A stretch of DNA of 64,000 nt from Urophycis tenuis. Taxonomy: Eukaryota > Chordata > Actinopteri > Gadiformes > Phycidae. Made by a program: the position numbers and the translations under genes. This document shows positions 1-12,510 of this stretch, piece after piece. Each line of letters starts with the position of its first letter. Within the stretch, counting starts at the first letter, position 1. The notes beneath the pieces are model-generated. The model made no database searches. It had not been told where the DNA came from and saw only the letters and a program-made list of their open reading frames with translations. The stretch covers positions 8,183,551-8,247,550 of the forward strand of contig JAXIVH010000013.1 of NCBI GenBank assembly GCA_036785325.1. Reading direction: 5' to 3'.

Positions 1-53
<53 letters not shown>
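1..53. repeat. (GT)n microsatellite at the window edge
   Basis: An almost pure GT array that may continue beyond the left edge. Confidence 0.95.
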
Positions 54-56
<3 letters not shown>

Positions 57-373
57 CGGCGGGGAGCTGCCTCTGACTGACAGCTCGTGTCTGGATCTCG
101 TGCTCGGGGTGTCGGGTGCCGACTTGTCAAACACGCGTTCTCTCAGAGCTTCGCTCACTCTGCTGTCAGCCGTGGCGGCGGCGGCGGCGGCGGAGAGTGG
201 CTTCACAGCTCTGACCTTATGTCTCCGAATTACCGTTACACCGCATGGGGGGTGTGCATGGGGGGACGGCCGTGTAATTATCTATCTGGAAGGTGCGTGT
301 GCGCGCGTGTATACCTGTGTGTTTTGCCGTATTGTTTGTTTGTGTGTGCCTGCCTAGGCCAGCGCTTGTAAGT

Positions 374-381
374 CTGTGTCT

Positions 382-428
<47 letters not shown>

Positions 429-634
429 TGTGTGTGTGTGTGGGTGTGTGTTTGCGTGCGTGCGTGTAAGTGTGTGTTACTGTGTTCATTGGTGTGTGTG
501 TGTGTGTGTGAGTCTGTGTATGTGTGCGTGTGTGTGTGTGCGTGTGTGTTACTGTGTTTATTGGTGTGTGTGTGTGTGTGAGTCTGTGTATGTGTTTGTG
601 TGTGTTTATGTGTGTGTGTGTGTGTGTGCGCGCG
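374..634. repeat. interrupted (GT)n array
   Basis: GT-rich stretch with a repeated block, TGTTACTGTGTTYATTGGTG, at about 475 and 547, so the array contains a local higher-order duplication of roughly 70 bp. Confidence 0.85.
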
Positions 635-1150
635 GAGGTGCATTATATCACGCTGATTCTCAAAAGTGTGTTTCTGGCACACCATTAACTCCTGCGAGTA
701 TAAAAAACATTCAACATTTCACTGGCATGCATTTGCAGAGAAACGGAGCCGCTGATTAGTGTGCATAATTTCTTTTTTTTTTTAAATCACATGAGAGAGA
801 TTCAGAAAAAAAACAACTTAATCACGGGACTTCCGCGTGTTGTGTTGATGTATAAAGTGTGCAATGAAAATATGTTCTGTCTGAGGTCTTTGACACCAAC
901 AGTCTTAAATATTGTTTTCGCAACTGTGCAAGCTAATTACCTTTAATTTTTCATCTGTGCTCCAAGGGTTGTAAGAGGCTGTGATTAGTGATTCATTACT
1001 TCTCATTACCTGGCCTGTCAAAGTGTTTCCTTTACTTATTCACACTGATTAGCTGTACATGACCCACCTATCCCAATGAGGCTGAGAAAGACCTCAAGTA
1101 AGGTCTTTGGGTAGCCATTTATAGATCATCATCATAATGACAAACACCAT

Positions 1151-1163
1151 GATGATAATAATG

Positions 1164-1236
<73 letters not shown>
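1151..1236. repeat. (AAT)n microsatellite
   Basis: About 27 AAT units, the longest trinucleotide array in the window. Confidence 0.95.
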
Positions 1237-2160
1237 GCCCAGCAGGCCTTGAAGGATGGCACACTCGATAAAAGATGATTCATTGCAAAAACAAATTGAG
1301 CAAACGAAGACACGTCGAGAGAACAAAAATGAAGCAAAAAACTGAGAGACGAGTGGGGGGGAGGGAGATTTCGCCGAAGTGAAGCAGGTCTGATACGGCA
1401 AATGTGCGCATTGTCTTTGCATGCGACTGGCATATGTTTTCAGCTTATCAGCCAGAAGCGACTGGCAGACAGCCAAGCGTCGCCCCTGGCAGGATCTCAA
1501 TCCTGATACCGAGTAAACAGTGGCACGGCCACGCCCCCCCCGTTCCATTCTCAGCCCGCTGTCTGTTTGTTGGACTCCAGGAACAGAGAGGGCTGGCTTC
1601 AGGAAGGTGCAGAATCACCATTGATCCCCAGATAGAGCCCGGGCGTGTCGCTCCTGACCGAGAAAGGTCAAGGTGAGGGACCGAGCGCGCTAAACGCTCA
1701 TTTGACATTTCTGGGTGACTCGGGTTACGCACATCGATCACACGGCGGCCTAACAACAAAATAGGATTTTCAAAGCACCCTCCCACCCCCACCCCCCCAC
1801 CGCTCTCCCAACCGACTTACACTGTCTCACGAACGCTCTGCGTCTTGAATTTAATTGGTACGTGACCACAGGGGTCAACCGTCGACGAGCGTCTTCTTCC
1901 CTCTCGCTGTCGGCTCCGCGGCAGGTCTGGTACCCCTCAGAGCGACCCCCCCACCCCCCCCCCCCCCCTCCCCAAAAAAACCTCTTCTCCGCGCGACATC
2001 GGTCGCGTCGCGAGACGTCAACCGAAACATTCGTCACAATTAGGAGTCATTAATACAAACTCCGCCACGACAAATTAACGAGCGCCGCCGTGAGCGAGGG
2101 CTGCGCTTAATTGGAGGAGTGGAAAAATCATCCCCGGATCAGGAGGAGTCGTCGAAGGAA

Positions 2161-2191
<31 letters not shown>

Positions 2192-2431
2192 ACCAGCGTC
2201 AAAATTGAAATCCGACACTTTGCACTTTTTTTTTGCGTGGCCTTCTCCACGGAGAGAGGAGTGCCCTTGGTCATTTCTCACAGAAGCGCGGCATCGGGCC
2301 GGGGCAGCGCCCTGTCCTGTCCGGGGCCGGGGACAAATGTATTGGCAGGTATGACAGCCTTCTGATTAGCTAGTCTCCTGGAGGCCCGGGCCTTGTCATA
2401 TGTCAGGAGCAAAGACGGAGAACATGTGTAT

Positions 2432-2470
2432 GTGGCCGTGTGTGTGTGCGTGTGCATGCGTGTGTGTGTT

Positions 2471-2514
<44 letters not shown>

Positions 2515-2599
2515 TGTGTGCGTGTGCATGCGTGTGTGTGTGTGTGCGTGCGTGTGCATGCGCGTGTGTGTGTGTGCGTGTGCATGCGCGTGTGCATGC

Positions 2600-2630
<31 letters not shown>

Positions 2631-2649
2631 CGTGTGTGTGTGTGTGTGT
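2432..2649. repeat. (GT)n array with GCATGC interruptions
   Basis: A GT array broken by regularly recurring TGCATGCG words. Confidence 0.9.
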
Positions 2650-3038
2650 GACAGGGGGGGTGGTGCGGGGGGAGGGGGGGGTTGTACGCGTCCCACCAGG
2701 GACCGATACAAAGAGGCAGAGAGGAAAAACAAGGAAATAAGCAAGAAGCGAGGCAGAGGGAACGCGCGGCGGGAGGGATGTGACGCTGGCGGCACCGCCG
2801 CCACTGCCACCGCGGAGGCCCGGACCGTATGGATGCATAGGACCGCCGCTGACAGAACGGCAAATTGAACGTCAGCCGCGCAGGGTCTCTCTCCGGCGGA
2901 GGGGTCCGCGGCGGCCCCCCTCCATGACAACCAGAGGACCACTTGGAGATGACAAATGTAACGCGGGGGAAAATCTGTGATGGGATGTGGGATTAAGAGG
3001 GCCCGCTGTCTCTGAAGAGCCGGGGAGAGAAGGGGGGG

Positions 3039-3047
3039 AGAGAGAGA

Positions 3048-3080
<33 letters not shown>

Positions 3081-3089
3081 TGAGAGAGA

Positions 3090-3151
<62 letters not shown>

Positions 3152-3222
3152 CAGAGACGGGCAGACGAGGAAGGACAGAAAGGAGAGGCTTGAGAGCGAG
3201 GGGGGGAGAGGTGCCCCCCCTC

Positions 3223-3312
<90 letters not shown>
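3039..3312. repeat. (GA)n arrays
   Basis: Two long GA arrays (3039-3146 and 3225-3312) separated by about 78 bp of purine-rich sequence; further GA lies at 3415-3510. Confidence 0.9.
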
Positions 3313-3314
<2 letters not shown>

Positions 3315-4901
3315 CAGCAGAGGTAAAAAGGAAAAAAAGCCCGGTGAGCAGTAGACAGAGAAAGATGGACACAAAGAGAGAGGGAAATGCACTACTAAAA
3401 GAGATGCGTGCAAAAAGAGAGAGAGAGCAGTATTGAAAGGAGAGAGAGAGAGAGGGAAGGGAGAGAGAGAGAGAGAGAGAGAGGGGAGAGAGGGAGAGAG
3501 AGGGAGGACAGTGAGGGAACGTCAAACTGGCCAGGCGGGCAGGCAGGCAGGCGGGCGGGTGGGCAGGCAGACAGAGTGGGTGAGAGTGGGTGGGCTTTGA
3601 CAGACACGGCTCACATAGGCTGACAGCTCCGTCAATAGCCCCAGGTTGGCTGTCCTGATTGACAGCTAGCAGGTGGCGCCTGAATGGAGTTGTCACGGCG
3701 ACTGTCAGTCAGGCTCACATCGCCGTGGCTACAAAGCCCTGACTCCACAAGCACACAGCTGCCCAAGGTGATCCGAGGCTTGTACAGGAAGCAGATTGGC
3801 ACAGACCGGCAAGTCGACAGTGTGGCTCGGCTTGTGCTAAAATTACCACATGCGTGCGATGGCAGAGCACAATAGCTTAGTACTTAAAAAAAAAAAAAAA
3901 AGAAAAAAAAAAGACTCTACAGCCGGCGTTTTTCTTTTTGTCTTTTATTTTTATATTAGTGCGCTGGGCGGTCCAACTGTATAAACGCACATGGGTGCTC
4001 CCAGCCCCCCCGCCCCGAAAAAAAAAGAAAAAAAAAAAGTAAAAGGCTTTTAATGCCAATGCACTCCCAATGAATCTCGGCAGTACTTTTCCATTCCTCT
4101 GGTTTCCCTGCTTAATCGTGCATTGTTCCGGCACGCGCGGCGGCGGCAGCATGCAGCAGAACAGTTAATGGGCGATAATGATATGTGAGAGAGGCTCTCT
4201 CCCTGGAGTGGAATCCACGACGAATGGGAGCTCCGATGTGCAACATTCTACTTCATTACATCTGCCTCGATTAAAGCCGAACATCTGGCGCATCCCGCGC
4301 ACCCTGACAGATAGACGGGACTTCTGGACCGGAAGGGGACCGCGGGAAAATATAAAGACACACACAAACAAAACAGGGTTCTGGCGGGTCTTCTCGACGC
4401 GTACTTCCCACCGTCCGGATGAACAACGGCGAGCGGGTGAGCGTGTGTAAACGCTTCTCGATGGCTCCAATCCCAACCTTTTTTTTTTTTTGTGGCGGGG
4501 TGGAAATGAACGGCGGTGGCGAACGAACGCCGTTCCCCCCGCACGTTCACGTCACGACACGCGTTTTAATGTACAGCGTCTCTCGCCGAAGGGGGAAACA
4601 ACACGCGCCGCGTCTCCTCCCACGCCGCAATGCACATTGTACACCTTCTTCATGTCTTCGCTCACCTTTTAGTTTGTTAAAAGGTCCTGTGAGTTCTCCG
4701 GTAACCCTGCTCTACCCCCCCCCCCCCGCCCCGCCCCACGCCCTCGCCCCGCCCCCCCCACCCAGGACCTCACTCGCAAAACCCGCAACAGCCGTCCTCG
4801 CGCGTTCCTCCGTGCGTCCACTCCTGTCCCGTGTTCTGTGTTCTCCTTTCTCCCGTCTCCTCACTGGCCACGCCCCCTCGCCACACCGCGCCGGCCCGCC
4901 A

Positions 4902-5200
4902 TTACGTCCTGCAGAGCGACGCCAGCACGGTCCGGTCCCTGGCGGGCGGGGCGCAGGCCTGTTCGCCTCCGCCTCCACCTACACTTGCTCCTCCACCGAC
5001 GATGACGCCGACGGCGCCACCCTGGGCCGGTGGCGGCGGCGGGGAGGGCCGCGGGTGGGCGCCGTGCGAGCGTCGGAGGCGGCGGTCGGGGTACAGGCTG
5101 TTGTCGAAGGGCTTGCGGTGGACGCACACCACGTGGGTCTTCAGGTTCCCCTTCTGCGAGGCGCTGTAGGGGCAGAACCTGCACTGGAAGGGCTTCCGCG
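4902..5200 (-). CDS. znf536: znf536-like gene, last coding exon (C2H2 finger)
   Basis: On the minus strand a splice acceptor (TGTTCGCAG) precedes 5200. The exon opens in phase 1 and completes an Ala codon with the G left by the exon ending at 11556. It encodes RKPFQCRFCPYSASQKGNLK followed by THVVCVHR, a clear C2H2 finger with Cys-X2-Cys and a His-X4-His ending, then the basic segment YPDRRLRRSH. The rest is a Pro/Gly/Val-rich low-complexity tail that ends at TAA (4902-4904). The finger resembles the alternative C-terminal finger exon I associate with ZNF536, but I cannot confirm this without a search. The low-complexity tail may be distorted by small indels, so the true stop is less certain than the finger. 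Confidence 0.72.
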
Positions 5201-5519
5201 CTGCGAACACAGTGAGGCAGAGCATCTCAGTCAGTACCGCAGGGCGGGGGGGGGGGGGGGGGGCTGCAGGGTACCCCAGCCCGGAGAGTGGTGTGGTGAG
5301 GTGGGGTGTCAACGTGGAGAGGAGTGTGGTTTGTGATTTTGCTGCCGGTGGCGTCGGGTCGTCCGCTTCGCCCTACTGTCGCCGTAGCCCACCTGAAGGG
5401 ACCCCCCCCCCCTGAGGGAACACCCCCACCCCCCCCGGGATGCCTACCTGCGCGCTTATGAAAAGCACGTTATTTACAAAAGTCAGCCCGACGGCCTCGA
5501 CCGTGACAAATAGCGAGAC

Positions 5520-5525
<6 letters not shown>

Positions 5526-5554
<29 letters not shown>
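5526..5554. repeat. poly(G) run, 29 bases
   Basis: Uninterrupted G run within the znf536-like intron. Confidence 0.9.
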
Positions 5555-5725
5555 TGAATGACGAGGAAACGTTGCCGCAAAAATTTGATTCCAATTCATT
5601 ACGGCTGGAATTCATCCCGTTTCCTGTTTACATCCATTTTAGCTTGTTTCTTTTGTAGTTCGCTTCCTGTTTTTACAAATGCTCGCGTTGTGGAGAGACA
5701 CGCGCCCTCACACATATACGCACAT

Positions 5726-5793
5726 ACACACACACGCACACGCACACGCACCCCCCCCCCCCCCCACACACACACACACACACACACGCGCGC

Positions 5794-5836
<43 letters not shown>
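5726..5836. repeat. (CA)n array split by a poly(C) run
   Basis: CA repeats on both sides of a 15-base C run (5751-5765). Confidence 0.9.
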
Positions 5837-5838
<2 letters not shown>

Positions 5839-6035
5839 CCACCGTGGCGGTGGGTGAAGGGGGGACTGAGGGATGACAGACTGCAGCTGAGAGGCCAGGC
5901 TTGCCGCGGCTTCCTGTCTGCTGCTGGCCTTGGCTCTCACTATAAAGCTCCACCAGAACTAATAATACAGTCGCATGACAGAGAGGAGCCACAATATACC
6001 CATAAAACACAAACAACTGATACAACAGCTTCTCG

Positions 6036-6036
6036 G

Positions 6037-6092
<56 letters not shown>

Positions 6093-6116
6093 TGTGTTTG
6101 GTCTGTCTGTCTGTGT

Positions 6117-6186
<70 letters not shown>
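6036..6186. repeat. (GT)n microsatellite
   Basis: A 150-bp GT array with a short GTCTGTCTGTCT interruption near 6101. Confidence 0.95.
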
Positions 6187-6187
<1 letters not shown>

Positions 6188-6729
6188 GGCTGGCAAAAGC
6201 CAAATAATAAATAATGTAAGTAGAATGATAGCGTGCTCTTTTCTGCCCTTAACAGCTCTTGTCAGTATCCTGGCTTTGTACCACTGGATATTCTGCGCGC
6301 ATATTATAACATTATAACATTATAACATGGTAACTTTGTCGCCCCACCGCTACTTCATGCCGTGATCCTGGCTCTCTGCCTCTCGGTCTGACATCTCAAT
6401 GATTCACACGTTACAGTAAACCAGCATGTGCTGATGTCACAAGAGATCACTTCCCAAAAACCAAAGTCTGCCCCTCCTCTTCTTCGCTTCCAGGTTATTA
6501 CCCACTGGTAGTACACTACTCATCACAGGGGGGGGGGGAGGAGGAAGAGGAGGGTGAGCAGAAGACTATGAATATTCTTCTCTTCTCGTTTACAAGTAAA
6601 CTCTTTTTTTAGGAGGCAGGGGAAAGGGAGAGAACTCACAGAAGGTGTGAGCAATAAAAGGTAATGCTCCATCTGTTGGTATATAATAACCTGATGGCTG
6701 TAAATGACATCTGCATACACACGCACACT

Positions 6730-6764
<35 letters not shown>

Positions 6765-7395
6765 CAAACCCCCCAAAAAACGAACACATGCCCACGAAAT
6801 ACACAAAATATCTGCTATAAAAAAATGGAGAGAGGGGGACCGTGAAAGAGAGGGAGAGACATCATGAAAAAAGAGAGAGATAAAAAGCGGTGGAGGGAGA
6901 GAGAGAGGGAAGAGAGAGGGGTAGAGAGAGGAGGGGAGAGAGAGAGGGGGGGGGGAGGGGGCTAATCCTTCAGAGGAAGGAGGAAGCTGTCAACAACAGT
7001 AGAAGAGAAGCATTGTGTGCACAGCCAGGTAGTGAGCCGCGTGCGTTATGTCCGGGGTCTGCATGCTCACAAGAGAAGCCCCCCCCCCCCCCCCCGACCG
7101 CCCGTTTATCTTAGAGGAGCCCCCCCTCCCTCGGAGTCACGGCGTCGCAGGGCACAGAACGACCCAAACACTCGCTGATCAGGGCCTCGTTAGGGCCGCG
7201 CCACTCGCGTTGTTGTTGTTGTTGTTGAAAAAAAGGCGCATTAATCTAATGGGAAAGGATTTGTGTCACTCGTGATTCGGATTTTGATCCCCCCCCCCCC
7301 AAAAAAAAAAAAAACGAAAGTGCTTTCCTGCGATTCATAATCCAGTAGTGGTCACGAAAGAATGCAGGGAGGTCTCAAATCTACACCGGGGGCAT

Positions 7396-7403
7396 GCTCT
7401 CTC

Positions 7404-7454
<51 letters not shown>
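7396..7454. repeat. (CT)n microsatellite
   Basis: Nearly pure CT array. Confidence 0.95.
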
Positions 7455-7456
<2 letters not shown>

Positions 7457-8069
7457 TTCATTCTCTCACACTCACACTCTATACGTTTCTCAGATTTCAT
7501 TGTGGCTCCTCCCCTTCCCCCCCCCCCTCCCCCCCCCCGAGGAGAGGGGAGGTCCGGCAGAGGGCAGCCTCCAAATAAGTTCCATTAATCACAGGCCAGG
7601 TTCTAATGTAACCAATATTTTACAATTAGAGGAGACAGCGGTGGGCTCGCAGCCATCCATCTCCTCGGGCACATGATCATCCTTTCATAGGCTGACGCAG
7701 CCAAAGACTCCTCCCACCTGGCCGCAGCCCCCCCCACCCCGCCCCACCGCTACACACACTGCACACACGCTGCACACACACACACGCTACAAACACACGC
7801 TGCACACACACACGCTACACACAACACACTACACACGCTACTACAACACACTCAATACACAAATGGGTACTGTGTTTGTCTGCAAGCATGAGACCTGTAA
7901 AAGTGTGTGCGTGTGTGTGTGTGTGTGTGTGTCAGTGCGCACAGGCAAAACTCCGCAAAAACCTTGTCAGAAGGAGCAGAATAACACTGTGAGTTTTGTA
8001 CCGTGGCGCTAGGTGCAAGGCACTTGTGTTTACACACAACCCCACTTTGATCCTCCACCTCTCTGTGGA

Positions 8070-8154
8070 AGTGTGTGTGTGTGTGCATGTGTGTGTGCGT
8101 GTGTGGTTTCACAAGTGTGTTTTCATGCATGCGAGTGTGCTTTTACGCACACAC

Positions 8155-8186
<32 letters not shown>

Positions 8187-8571
8187 GTGTGTGTGTGTGC
8201 GTGCCTGTATGTTTTTACAGATGGATGTGTGTGCGGTTTTATGAGTTATGTTTTTATCATGCGTGTCTGTTTTTTACGGGTGCAGTGTGTGTGTGTGTGT
8301 GTTTATGGATGCGTGTGTGTGTGTGTTTATGTGTTTACTGATGTGTGTGTGTTTGTGCATTTTTACAGATTTGTGTGTGTGTGTGTGTGTGTGTTTGTAT
8401 ATTGTTACGGATGTCTGTGTGTGTGTGTGTGTTTTTACACTTGTGTGTGTGTGTGTATGCGTGTGTGTGTGTATGCGTGTGTGCGCGCGTATGTGTGCCT
8501 TTGACGAATATGTGCGTGCGTGTGTGCGTGCATGTGTGCGTGCATGTGTGCGCGTGCGCGCGTGTGTGAGC
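8070..8571. repeat. degenerate (GT)n region with TTTTTAC spacers
   Basis: About 500 bp of GT-rich sequence with TTTTTAC/TTTTTACAG words recurring roughly every 50-60 bp, a higher-order minisatellite-like pattern. Confidence 0.8.
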
Positions 8572-8899
8572 GCAGTGTCTCGCAGGCTGAGATAATGACC
8601 ATGATGACAGTGTGGCGCGGCGACGCCGGGGCCAGAGGGGGGCTGAATGGTGACGGATGACACCGGCGCTGGGGCTCTGATGGCACGCGGACAGTGAGTG
8701 ATGAGTGCACGTCCTTCCCGGGCGCTCCACCCTTCATTATCTCTATGGGGAGAGCAGCGCCGCCACAAAAGGCCGGACCGCGCTGCCCTCTCGCTGCCCT
8801 CCAACGACATCTGCTAGCAGAGACGCGGGGCCCGGTGCCGCCTCTTTCACCCCGCCGTCCTGCCATCCATCTCCATCTACGCTCATCTTTCTCCTGCTC

Positions 8900-8901
<2 letters not shown>

Positions 8902-8971
<70 letters not shown>
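8902..8971. repeat. (CT)n microsatellite
   Basis: Pure CT array. Confidence 0.95.
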
Positions 8972-8973
<2 letters not shown>

Positions 8974-9980
8974 ACTTTTATGCTTTCTTCCTTTTTTCGC
9001 CCGCTCTCTGTCACCCCTCCCTGCAAGAGGGGTGTATAGCAGCCAGTCAGACAATAATGAGATAATGGCCCATCTCTTTTCAAATCAGGGGGGGCCTTTT
9101 TTTCTTTCTCTCTCGCTCTTGCTCTCGCTCTCTCTCTCCCTCTCTGTCTGTGTCTCTCATCACACTGCTTTCTTTCATTCTTAATCCGTTCTTTATTGAT
9201 CTTTTCACGTTGGTTTGCTCTCATGTGTCCGTGTGAGAGTGGTCCGCTCGGATTTCGACCATATGTGGTGGCGGTGCCATTTTCTCCGCTCACAATGACT
9301 GGGTCACTTTTACGCAACAGTTCTCCGACATTCAAATAGTTTTTTTTTTTTTTAATGGCGTCAGTAACCCCGCGTTCGTGTTATTCCCGAAATCACGTGA
9401 TATAATCACCAACAGTGGAGACCGGAGTAGCTTTTTTTTTTTCCCCAGTGGTGTTTAAAGTGGTATCTGTCGCCATCTAGTGGCCGCGTCCCATAAGCGC
9501 AGAAAGTCCACGCACTCTGCTTTACAAAAAAAAGAGAAAGAAACCAGAGGAGGACTCTGAGACTAATGAGCATGCAGACAGGTTCAACCAGGGGTCACCA
9601 TCTGGCCAATTACCACTACTGGCAAAGTACAGCCGATCTGAGCTGCCATCGCAAACACATCACTCCATGTCCAAAGTGCCCCGCGATATGTCACCGCGCC
9701 ACGGCGAGTGTGGCGTGCGCGCTGCGGAGGCGACGGGGGCGACAGCAGACAAGCCCTTGACAAAGCCACCTGGTCAGCACTGCAGATAAGACGGGCTGGC
9801 AGAGTACGCATGGTGGTCGGGGAGGGAGGGAGGGAGAAAAAAAGAAAAGAAAAAGAAGCTGTGACCACCTGCTTTGTTTAGAGGACACTAAGCATACCCT
9901 CAATGTCAGTTTAGTGTCGCCACTTCTCGTGTCAGATGTTCATCTCGTCACGATCGGGTTCAAACAACGCTCTCCCTGGA

Positions 9981-10002
9981 GGGGGGGGGGGGGGGGGGGG
10001 GG
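9981..10002. repeat. poly(G) run, 22 bases
   Basis: Uninterrupted G run. Confidence 0.9.
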
Positions 10003-10736
10003 AGGAAGCAATTAAAGTACAAAACACGAGTTTGGAGGATAACAGCAGGGTGATTATGCCACCACGTAGGGCGAACTTCACTTGTTGTGCCCAAGTGCTC
10101 AAACACTTCTTAAGCGCCGAGCCGAATACCCGGGGAAGTGCATTGTTCAAATGCGACTGTTTTTTGTTTTTGTTTTATACAGTGGTCTTTGACTCTTCTT
10201 ATTCGAATCTGGAAGTCCTACTAATGCTTGATTCGTCCAAGAAACACTACCAGCACTTAGTGGAAAATATGCGCCGCATATGGGACTCAGATGTGGTTTG
10301 CCACCAGACAACTCAAAACTCCCTCGCTTTGTGCTCCCTCATCCGGCAACGGAGAGAGATAGGATCACGCCGTTGAATAATAGCCGCAAAAAAAAACACG
10401 CACTCAAAAAAAAAAAGAATTGAAGAGGATGGATCTTTGCCATATTATAATAACCATCTGTAAATCTGAATAGGACAACTGCATCTTTCTGGTTGAATCG
10501 TAAAAGAGAAGGAGCAGATGTTGATCTCTAATGGACTTGACAGGCACTTTCCCTGTCTTTCACGTGGGCATATTGGGTTTCCCAATAAGAGGGTTGTGTG
10601 GGGGATCAGAGGGAAAGGTGTATCGTGTTGCACTCATAATACATGCATATCAAAGACCCCAGCTGTTGATTCCCCACTCTGGGAGCCGACAGCATTATTA
10701 AATCTGCACTCGGAGAGCGTGTTGCACATCGCGCTG

Positions 10737-10973
<237 letters not shown>

Positions 10974-11555
10974 GCTGATGGGAAACCCGTCCAATAGGGA
11001 GATCACATCATCGCTTAAAGTGAGGAGTGCTCATAAACGCATCACACCTGCGACTTCACCAGTCGTCGTTTGAGAGGGTTTCACGAGGCGGCGTTGTGGA
11101 AACAGAACTTTGCTCTTGTTCTAAATCATCTCGATAATTGGTGGGATTTGTTTTGGGGGGGGGATCAGGTATCGACTGTAATACCGTGTAATGTCATTGG
11201 CTCCGGCCTGCTGTTGATTGTGGTACGTGCGCAGCTGTTGGATGCTGTCATGACAACCAACCCTCAAACACTGGATATCACATTTGACGACTTGTTAATG
11301 TTATGTTAATGTAACTACATGACATCAACCTGAATGCAGCTTCTATGGCTGTGTTGCATTCAGGCAGTGCGGCCGAACCCATCTGATGAGCCGCACCAAA
11401 AAGAGTCTGCGGAGGATGACGTTTCTCTCCACCGGGTGGCAGCATTCCCTTTGAAATGTGACCTGCGTTGGCGTCTGAACACCGGCGGACTCGATGTGAC
11501 CACAAAGCGCGCCGGGGTTACTGTGGGATCGGTATGTTCGTGGACCTCGTCTCAC

Positions 11556-12510
11556 CTGCTGCTGCGTCCGTCTCCGGGATTCCTTCGCCGACGGCGCTGA
11601 GGCCGTAGCCGTTGGCCGCCATGCTTTTGGAGCCCCCGGGGCCGCCCCTGAGGGCGGAGAGCAGGCTCCGCTGCTGCGGGAGCAAATGATCGGCCCCGGG
11701 CGTGAACTTCTCCAGGGACGCCATGGGGGACTGGGTCTGCTGCTCCCCGCCCCAGGGCCCCTCCCCCGGCCGGGGGGCCTGCGCCCGGGCGGCCAGAGCC
11801 CCCTGGAAGTCGGCCCTCCTCGGCCCTCGCTCCTCGGGCCGCGCGCCGCCGCCGTCGCCGCCCCCCCCTCGCCGCCTTCCACATCTCGGGTTCCGCTCGC
11901 TCCCCGCCCTCGTCTTCGTGTCCCCGGGCTTCCCTCGGCGCCAGCGCCGGCAGTAGCAGGTCGGGCCGGTAGGCGGGCACGGCCGCCGCGCCGTCGGCGT
12001 AGCTCTGCAGCCTGGGGCCGCCGTTCACGTGCGCCAGCCCATTGCCGTAGGCGCCGGGTGGCCCTGGGGGGGCGAGGGCCCCCCCGTCTGCCACCACGAA
12101 GCAGCCACTGCCGCCGCCGCCGCTCTCCGGGCGGACGGACAGGTCCAGGGGCTCATGCTGGTGGGGTTTGCCGCGGGCACGGCGGAAGTCGTCCGGGGCG
12201 CCCGGGTGGTCTCCGCCGGCGAGGCGGTCGGGCTGCTTGGCGAGGAGGAGCGACGGCGCCGCGGCCTCCTCGCGGACCGGAGCTGCGCGGCGGTGGGCCG
12301 GCGCCGGGCTCCAGTTGTTCTCCCTGGACGCGGGCCGGGGCCGGGGGCCGGGCTTGGGCTTGGCGCCGGGGCCGGCGGTGTTGGGCTGCGACTTGAGGTC
12401 GGTGCTGTGGGGCCAGTGGGGGAAGGGGTAGCGGTCCAGGCAGAAGCCCAGGGAGGCGGGCTGCGTGCTGGCGTAGTCCCCGGGGAGCAGACACCTGTAG
12501 GCCTTGTCAC
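11556..12510 (-). CDS. znf536: znf536-like gene, middle coding exon with a frame break
   Basis: The acceptor CTGTGACAG precedes 12510 and the donor GCAG/GTGAGAC follows 11556; both are phase 1. The exon starts GDKAYRC, which lines up with the GEKPYKC start of a ZNF536 finger exon, although most zinc ligands are lost here. It then runs through a Pro-rich linker to EPLDLSVRP, a signature ZNF536 motif with the PLDLS form of a CtBP-binding site. Past the text EPEMWKAARGG the frame that matches the start stops making sense. The frame that matches the donor gives RRADFQGAL, then SPMASLEKFTPGADHLL and SLLSALRGG. The switch falls at a run of eight C (plus strand, 11861-11868), so the exon has one base too many. 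The cause may be sequencing error or real decay. Confidence 0.75.

Larger units (their letters stand above)
1..4901 (-). other. downstream flank or 3' region of the znf536-like gene
   Basis: No gene is recognised. It holds GT repeats (1-53, 374-634, 2432-2649), an AAT repeat (1151-1236), GA repeats (3039-3146, 3225-3312, 3415-3510) and poly(T/A) runs. Between the repeats are non-repetitive blocks (about 940-1130, 3590-3870, 4050-4340) that look like candidate regulatory sequence. An AATAAA on the minus strand near 3943 could serve the znf536-like transcript, but this is weak. Confidence 0.4.

Noticed and set aside
376..759. Open frames reading CVCVCV or HTHTHT in several places (also 2393-2868, 6036-6317, 30503-30811, 56282-56631)
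   Set aside because: They are translations of GT/CA microsatellites with no splice structure or family similarity.
2872..3696. A 274-residue Ser/Leu-rich open frame
   Set aside because: It is a translation of the CT/GA arrays; the low-complexity text comes from the repeat.
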